Positions 52,901-61,900 of a DNA stretch of 64,000 nucleotides are shown in pieces. The stretch covers positions 1,364,001-1,428,000 of the forward strand of contig OZ037865.1 in assembly GCA_964035575.1 (NCBI GenBank), given 5' to 3'. The notes beneath the pieces were generated by a model that was not told the origin of the DNA, made no database searches, and worked only from the letters and a program-made list of their open reading frames with translations. The first letter of the stretch is position 1, and every line of letters begins with the position of its first letter. Source of the DNA: Rhynchopus sp. YZ270_cl-10. Taxonomy: Eukaryota > Euglenozoa > Diplonemea > Diplonemida > Diplonemidae. Both the position numbers and the translations under genes were made by a program.

Positions 52901-55900
52901 CACAGAGACGTTGACACTGCCGACAGGTACTGCGACTGAAACCTTCACTCTGCCAACGGGTACTGCGACAGAGACGCTTACACTTCCCACTGGAACAGCC
53001 ACGGAAACCCTCACGCTACCGACAGGGACTGCAACAGAGACACTCACACTGCCAACGGGTACTGCAACAGAGACCTTGACACTGCCAACAGGCACCGCGA
53101 CCGAGACGTTGACTCTGCCAACGGGTACTGCAACAGAGACGCTTACACTTCCCACAGGAACAGCTACTGAAACCCTCACGCTACCGACAGGGACTTCAAC
53201 GGAGACGTTAACACTTCCAACGGGAACCGCAACAGAGACTCTGACACTGCCAACGGGCACTGCGACCGAGACGTTGACTCTGCCAACAGGAACAGCAACA
53301 GAGACATTAACGCTTCCCACTGGAACAGCCACAGAAACCCTCACGCTACCGACAGGGACTTCGACAGTCACAATGACGCTTCCAACAGGAACATCGAGCT
53401 TTACGCATTCTCTAACACATTCTTTGTCGGAGTCGCTCACCTTTTCCTTTACTCTTCCCACCGGAACTGCGACCGAGACATTGACTCTTCCAACAGGAAC
53501 AGCCACTGAGACGTTGACGTTGCCAACTGGTACTGCGACAGAGACCATGACACTTCCGACAGGAACTGCGACTGAAACCTTCACACTTCCAACGGGCACT
53601 GCAACAGAGACGCTCACACTGCCGACGGGTACTGCGACAGAAACACTGACACTGCCAACGGGAACAGCAACAGAGACCTTGACACTTCCGACAGGCACTG
53701 CGACGGAAACTCTCACACTGCCAACAGGGACAGCAACGGAAACCTTTACGCTCCCGACAGGGACAGCAACAGAGACACTCACTCTTCCCACTGGAACTGC
53801 GACCGAGACATTAACACTACCAACAGGAACTGCAACAGAGACGCTCACACTGCCGACAGGCACTGCGACAGAGACTCTTACGCTACCAACAGGGACAGCG
53901 ACCGAAACGCTCACACTTCCAACTGGTACGGCGACAGAGACATTGACTCTTCCGACAGGAACAGCAACAGAGACATTGACGTTGCCAACTGGCACAGCGA
54001 CAGAGACACTCACACTGCCAACGGGCACCGCAACTGAGACGTTGACACTTCCGACGGGAACAGCCACCGAGACACTGACACTGCCCACTGGTACTGCGAC
54101 TGAGACATTAACGCTGCCTACAGGAACAGCAACCGAGACACTCACACTTCCCACCGGCACTGCAACAGAGACGCTGACACTTCCTACGGGCACTGCGACG
54201 GAAACATTGACTCTTCCGACTGGGACTGCAACAGAAACTCTGACACTGCCCACTGGTACAGCCACTGAGACTCTGACGCTACCTACTGGGACTGCGACCG
54301 AGACTTTGACACTTCCGACGGGGACTGCAACCGATACTCTCACGCTTCCGACAGGAACTGCAACTGAGACTATGACGCTTCCAACGGGTACTGCTACAGA
54401 GACCTTGACACTGCCCACAGGCACTGCAACCGAGACGTTGACGCTGCCTACTGGAACTGCAACCGAAACTTTAACGCTTCCAACAGGCACAGCGACAGAG
54501 ACGCTCACGCTGCCAACAGGAACTGCAACAGAGACGCTGACCCTCCCCACTGGCACAGCGACTGAAACACTTACTCTTCCCACTGGCACGGCAACGGAGA
54601 CGCTGACTCTGCCTACCAGCACAGCGACTGAGACATTGACGCTGCCAACAGGCACAGCGACAGAAACACTCACACTGCCGACAGGAACAGCAACCGAGAC
54701 GTTGACGTTGCCAACTGGCACTGCGACAGAGACACTTACCCTTCCCACTGGTACTGCAACGGAAACATTGACACTGCCAACCGGAACAGCAACCGAGACA
54801 CTTACACTTCCGACTGGAACTGCAACTGAGACTCTGACGTTGCCGACAGGAACTGCAACCGAGACACTTACTCTTCCTACAGGCACAGCTACAGAGACAT
54901 TGACGTTGCCCACAGGAACTGCGACGGAGACGTTGACACTGCCGACAGGCACTGCAACAGAGACCTTCACCCTTCCAACGCTGAGTACAACTGAAACGCT
55001 GACTTTGCCAACCAGCACTGAAACTGAGACGTTGACTCTTCCGACGGTGACTCTGTCCGAAACAATCACGTTGCCCACGAGGACGGAGACAGACACGTTC
55101 ACGTTGCCCACGGAAACTGCCACGGATACACTAACTCTGCCGACAAGCACTGCGACAGAAACGTTAACTTTGCCAACAGGAACTGCAACAGAGACCCTTA
55201 CACTGCCGACAGGAACAGCTACTGAAACATTGACGCTTCCCACTGGCACTTCGACGGAAACTCTCACTTTGCCGACAGGGACGGCAACAGAAACGCTGAC
55301 GTTGCCAACAGGAACCGCAACAGAGACACTGACGCTGCCTACTGGGACAGCTACAGAAACGTTGACACTACCTACTGTTACTGGCACAGAAACCTTGACG
55401 CTTCCATCCCTGACATCGTCCCTGACACTGTCGTTGCCGACTGGGACTCTGACAGAGACGCTCACACTTCCCACTGGAACTGCAACAGATACGCTGACAC
55501 TCCCGACTGGTACGTCGACCGAGACATTAACGCTTCCAACAGGGACGGCAACTGAGACATTTACTCTGCCTACAGGGACCGCAACAGAAACGTTGACACT
55601 TCCGACTGGGACGGCAACGGAGACTCTCACCCTACCCACATCAACTGCGACCGAGACTCTGACACTGCCAACGGGAACTGCAACAGAAACACTGACCCTC
55701 CCCACTGGCACAGCAACGGAGACGATGACTCTTCCTACAGGGACGTTCAGTGAAACCCTGACCCTCCCATCATTGACAACATCACTAACGTTGTCGTTGC
55801 CCACTGGTACTCTGACGGAGACATTAACCCTACCGACAGGAACAGCCACGGAGACTCTTACACTTCCCACCGGTACTGCAACAGAGACGTTCACACTCCC

Positions 55901-58900
55901 TACGGGAACGGCGACGGAGACATTGACTCTTCCGACTGGGACAGAAACTCAAACGTTGACCCTTCCCACTGGCACTGCAACAGAGACCCTCACGCTACCT
56001 ACAGGGACGGCAACGGAAACATTCACGCTTCCTACCATGTCTGGGACGGTGACAATGACGTTACCAACTGGGACTGCAACGGAGACATTGACCTTGCCAA
56101 CAGGCACGGCGACAGAGACTCTTACACTTCCGACAGCAACCCTCACTCTGACGTTCTCCCTCCCAACAGGGACCGCGACGGATACACTGACGCTTCCGAC
56201 GGGTACTGCAACAGAAACGCTGACGTTGCCCACAGGGACAGCCACTGAGACGTTGACCCTCCCCACTGGTACAGCAACCGAGACCTTGACATTGCCCACT
56301 GGGACGGCGACTGAAACGTTGACACTACCCACGGGAACTGCGACAGAGACACTCACACTTCCCACTGGAACAGCGACTGAAACCCTCACGCTACCGACAG
56401 GGACTGCAACTGAGACACTCACACTGCCAACGAGCACTGCAACAGAAACATTGACGCTACCTACAGGGACTGCAACTGAAACACTGACTCTTCCAACAGC
56501 GACGGAATCTCTGACCTTCACACTTCCCACTGGAACAGCTACAGAGACACTTACACTGCCAACAGGGACTGCGACTGAGACATTGACTCTTCCGACAGGA
56601 ACTGCAACGGAGACGATGACACTGCCGACAGGGACAGCAACTGAAACCTTCACCTTGCCAACTGGCACTGCAACAGAGACGCTCACACTTCCAACGGGTA
56701 CCGCAACTGAGACGTTGACACTACCAACGGGTACAGAGACTCAGACACTCACACTTCCCACCAGCACTGCAACGGAAACCCTTACACTGCCGACAGGAAC
56801 AGCAACAGAGACGTTTACTCTTCCGACAGGGACTACAACTGAAACTCTGACCCTTCCCACAGCGACGGAGTCACTGACCTTCACACTTCCCACTGGCACT
56901 GCAACAGAGACCCTCACGCTACCTACAGGGACGGCAACGGAAACATTCACGCTTCCTACCATGTCTGGGACGGTGACAATGACGTTGCCAACTGGGACTG
57001 CGACTGAAACTCTCACCTTGCCAACAGGCACGGCGACAGAGACTCTTACACTTCCGACAGGTACCGCAACAGAGACGCTCACACTCCCCACCGGAACAGC
57101 AACGGAGACGCTCACACTGCCAACCGGTACTGCGACTGAGACGTTGACCCTTCCCACGGGAACTGCGACCGATACACTCACTTTGCCAACAGGGACATCC
57201 ACAGAAACTCTGACTCTTCCGACACTTACAGAATCGTTGACGTTCACATTGCCGACAGGAACAGCAACCGAGACTCTCACACTGCCAACTGGAACTGCGA
57301 CAGAAACACTCACGCTACCGACTGGTACCGCAACGGAAACACTCACTTTGCCGACAGGAACAGCAACAGAGACCTTGACTCTTCCGACAGGCACTGCAAC
57401 GGAAACTCTCACACTTCCGACAGGCACAGCAACTGAGACATTGACGCTCCCGACTGGAACTGCGACAGAGACGTTAACGCTCCCTACAAGCACAGCCACA
57501 GAGACCCTCACACTGCCAACAGGAACAGCAACAGAGACGTTTACTCTTCCGACAGGGACTGCAACTGAAACTCTGACCCTTCCCACAGCGACGGAATCTC
57601 TGACCTTCACACTTCCCACTGGTACTGCAACAGAGACCCTCACGCTACCTACAGGGACAGCAACGGAAACGTTGACGCTTCCTACCATGTCTGGGACGGT
57701 GACAATGACGTTGCCAACTGGGACTGCGACTGAAACTCTCACCTTGCCGACAGGCACTGCAACAGAGACTCTCACACTTCCAACGGGTACCGCAACTGAG
57801 ACATTGACCCTTCCCACAGGAACTGCGACGGAGACACTCACACTTCCCACCGGCACTGCAACGGAAACCCTTACACTGCCGACAGGAACAGCAACAGAGA
57901 CATTGACTCTTCCGACAGGGACTGCAACTGAAACTCTGACCCTTCCCACGGCGACGGAATCTCTGACCTTCACACTTCCCACTGGCACTGCAACAGAGAC
58001 CCTCACGCTACCTACAGGGACGGCAACGGAAACATTCACGCTTCCTACCATGTCTGGGACGGTGACAATGACGTTGCCAACTGGGACTGCGACTGAAACT
58101 CTCACCTTGCCAACAGGCACGGCGACAGAGACTCTTACACTTCCGACAGGTACCGCAACAGAGACGCTCACACTCCCCACCGGAACAGCAACGGAGACGC
58201 TCACACTGCCAACCGGTACTGCGACTGAGACGTTGACCCTTCCCACAGGAACTGCGACTGAGACACTCACTTTGCCAACAGGGACATCCACAGAAACTCT
58301 GACTCTTCCGACACTCACAGAATCGTTGACGTTTACTCTTCCCACTGGCACTGCAACAGAGACGTTGACACTTCCAACAGGGACTTCAACGGAGACACTG
58401 ACTCTGCCTACCGGGACGGCCACTGAAACCTTCACATTGCCGACGGGCACAGCAACCGAAACTTTGACACTTCCGACCGGAACTGCGACAGAGACACTTA
58501 CACTGCCTACTGGGACAGCTACTGAGACGCTCACCTTGCCAACAGGTACTGTCACGGACACACTGACACTGCCAACGGAGACATCATCAGCAACGTTCAC
58601 ACTGCCCACTGGTACAGCGACTGAAACTCTGACACTTCCAACTGGGACTTCGACAGAGACGCTGACGCTGCCGTCGTTGACTGAGTCGTTGACGTTGTCT
58701 CTACCCACTGGCACTCTTACAGAGACACTGACTTTGCCAACTCTGACAGCAACTGAGACCTTCACCCTCCCAACTGGCACTGCAACAGAGACGCTCACAC
58801 TGCCGACGGGAACTTCAACTGAGACGCTCACACTCCCTACCGGCACGGCAACAGAGACGTTGACGCTTCCGACGGGCACTTCAACGGAGACCTTGACTCT

Positions 58901-61900
58901 TCCAACCGGCACCGCGACAGAAACGTTCACCTTACCGACAGGGACAGCAACTGAAACGCTGACTCTGCCGACAGGAACAGCAACAGAGACCTTGACGCTG
59001 CCGACGATGACCGCCACGGAGACGTTGACACTTCCAACTGCTACAGAGTCCTTAACCTTCACGCTTCCCACCGGCACTGCAACAGAGACATTGACCTTGC
59101 CAACAGGCACTGTCACCGAGACCCTTACTCTGCCTACAGGCACCGCAACTGAGACCTTGACACTTCCGACAGGAACTGCGACAGAGACGTTAACACTGCC
59201 GACGGGCACAGAGTCTATGACCTTCACACTCCCCACTGGTACGGCAACTGAGACCCTCACACTGCCAAGCGGAACTGTGACGGAAACATTGACGCTGCCT
59301 TCGGCGACAGAAACGTTGAGTTACACGTTGCCGACAGGGACGGCTACAGCGACGCATACTTTGAGTCTGACGTTCACATTCACACTTCCGACGGCTACGA
59401 GCACACACACAATCACGCTCACGCTGCCGACGGCGACTCTCACGAGCACGCTCACTCTGACGTTGCCCACTGCCACGGCGACTCATACTGTGACACTGAC
59501 GCTGCCGACTGCGACAGAGACGCACACCCTGACGTTAACATTGCCTACGCTGACTGCGACTGCTTCATACACGTTGACGCTGCCGACGGCGACTGTGTCA
59601 GACACCATCACGTTCACGCTTCCGACAGCGACTTCCTCTGCAACGGTGACACTGACGCTTCCCACAGCGACAAGCAGCAGCACACTCACACTGTCGCTTC
59701 CGACTGCTACGAGCTCCGCAACGTACACACTGTCGCTGCCGACCGCAACCTCGTCGGCCACCGTCACGATGACGCTGCCGAGTGCAACGCAGACAGCGAC
59801 GGTGACGTTCACCCTGCCGACGGCGTCGTCCACTGCGACGTACACGTTGTCGCTGCCCACGAGCACGGCGACAGAGACGCTTACAGTGACACACACTTTG
59901 ACACTAACGCGCACAGAGACCAGATCTACCTCCCTCATTGACGACCCGCCAGCAGGCACCGAGGTGTGGAACCTGGGCGGAGCATGGGAGCGTGTAGCAG
60001 GTCATGCGGCGTACTGCGACGACACACCGTGTGCGGACTACGTGCAGGCACTCGACCTTGGGCCGGGCCATGCCGTGCGTGGCAACGTGAGCCTTCCGCG
60101 TGGTGCCTTCACTGTCGCCTTCTGGACCAGGAACGTGACGGACGAGGGGGGCGACGCGGCACCGCTGTTCTCGGTGGACCCACAACGCCACCTTGGTGCG
60201 CAGTGCTTCGACGTCACAGTAGTCGACAGCAGAGTTGTCGTAACCGGGTGTGGCGACACTGCACTGCGCGCGACCACACTCTTTGTGCCGGAACTTGCCC
60301 TGCGTTGGTGGGTGCACCTGACCTTTGTTTACTACGATTCCACACTGGCGGTGTCTGCGAACGGGAAGGTCGTGCTGACGCAGGCATGGCCGACAAGCAG
60401 CGGTGCGGATGCGACGTCGGTGTTGATGCTTGGAGGAAATGCGACGAACATCCACCGTGGTGTGTGGCGCTTTGCGCAGGTGGGTGTGACAGCTGGGCAG
60501 GTGCTGCCCAAGAGCCTCATGGAGTGTGCCTCTGCACCGTCGGACACACAGTACGGCTACGTGGAGGTGGAGGGAAAGGTGCCCTTGACAGCATCCTTGA
60601 CGTTGCGTGGCGTGTCCCTTCCTGCCTGCTGGGAGGCGTGCCACACGACGTACGCGCCGCACAGCTTCAACTGCGGTGGCCTGCAGCACAGGGACGGGAT
60701 GTGCTTCCTCTTTGCAGCGGCAGAGCTGGAGGCCTGCACGGCGAGCACCGCTGTCATCCACTCGCAGAAGCTGTACGTGCCACGAAGCGCACGACACAAG
60801 TTCTCCTTCGAAGGCACCACCACAGCGGAGACCAGCGCACTGACACTGTCCCCAGTGGAGTTCAGCACCAGTGGGCACAACGGCGGCTACGCAGCGCGCT
60901 TCCAGAGCGGCACCTCTGCCAACGTGGCACAGAGTACCGCGCACACAGGCTGCCACTCGTGGACGGTGTCGACGTGGGCGATGGTCGACAATGCTGCTGC
61001 GTCGGGGCGTGCGCTGTTCACACTCGGCGACCGAGCCAACACGACCGCCATTTGGGTCACCGTGTCCTCCACTTCGCTGTACTTCTACTGGGCAACCAGC
61101 CACGGGTGGGAACAGTGGAACACGGGCATCACCGTTGCCTACGACACGTGGACATTCTACCAGATTGGCTACGACGGAAAGCGTGTCTTCGCGCACGCGG
61201 GGTGCAACGAGTATGCGTCGCGAGAGGTCGACCTTGTTGGGACGGGCAGCCTTGGGCTAGGGTGGGCGTACAGCGCTGGGCAGTATGAAGCGGGGACGCT
61301 GCTTCTCGACGACTTCACGCTGCACGGACACTTCACACGGTCATGCGCGGTGCCGGACGCACCCTCGACACATACGCCCTTCAGCTACCGCTTGGTCAAC
61401 GTGGAGACACAGTTCGACAATGCAGAGGTGCTGAGTGTGTACCCGCCGCAGAAGCTGGTGGGGGACAGCCCGTTCTCCCTGAGCGTGCAGCTGCAGTACG
61501 TTGTGGGCGATGCGACGCGCTGCCACGTTGCCCTGGGGTCGGACGTTCTGTCGGACTTTGCGCTGTGCACAGAGTCTGGCTACCACGTTCTCCGCTTTGG
61601 GGGTACGGAGTACCGTGCTGCATACTTTGCAGGCGACACTGCGTGGCACGCCGTTGAGGTGCGCTACGATGGCGACACCGTCCACATGTCCATAGACGGC
61701 GAACGCCTTGCCGAGCTCTCCGTCTCGATGTCCCTCACTGCCAACGACAAAGTGCGCGTCGCACACAGACGTGCCAGCAGCACCGCCGCAGGTGACAGAG
61801 GAACCTTCCGCTATCGCCAAATCGAGCTCAAGCATTCCTACACCCCTCTGCGGGCTGTGGAGGCGTTGACGCACTTCGCAGCACTGCCGCCGTACCAGAA

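Noticed and set aside
50489-59260. Long minus-strand frames (1801, 245 and 839 residues) reading VSVAVPVGSV-type repeats
   Set aside because: They are antisense to the + strand TETLTLPTGTA gene. The + frame is continuous from a signal peptide through the repeats into folded modules, whereas the minus frames have no start context and break between blocks. They stay open because the repeat codons avoid reverse stops.
50653-59900. CRISPR-like regular repeats
   Set aside because: The 33-bp units are contiguous, in frame and coding; there are no spacers, and the genome is eukaryotic.
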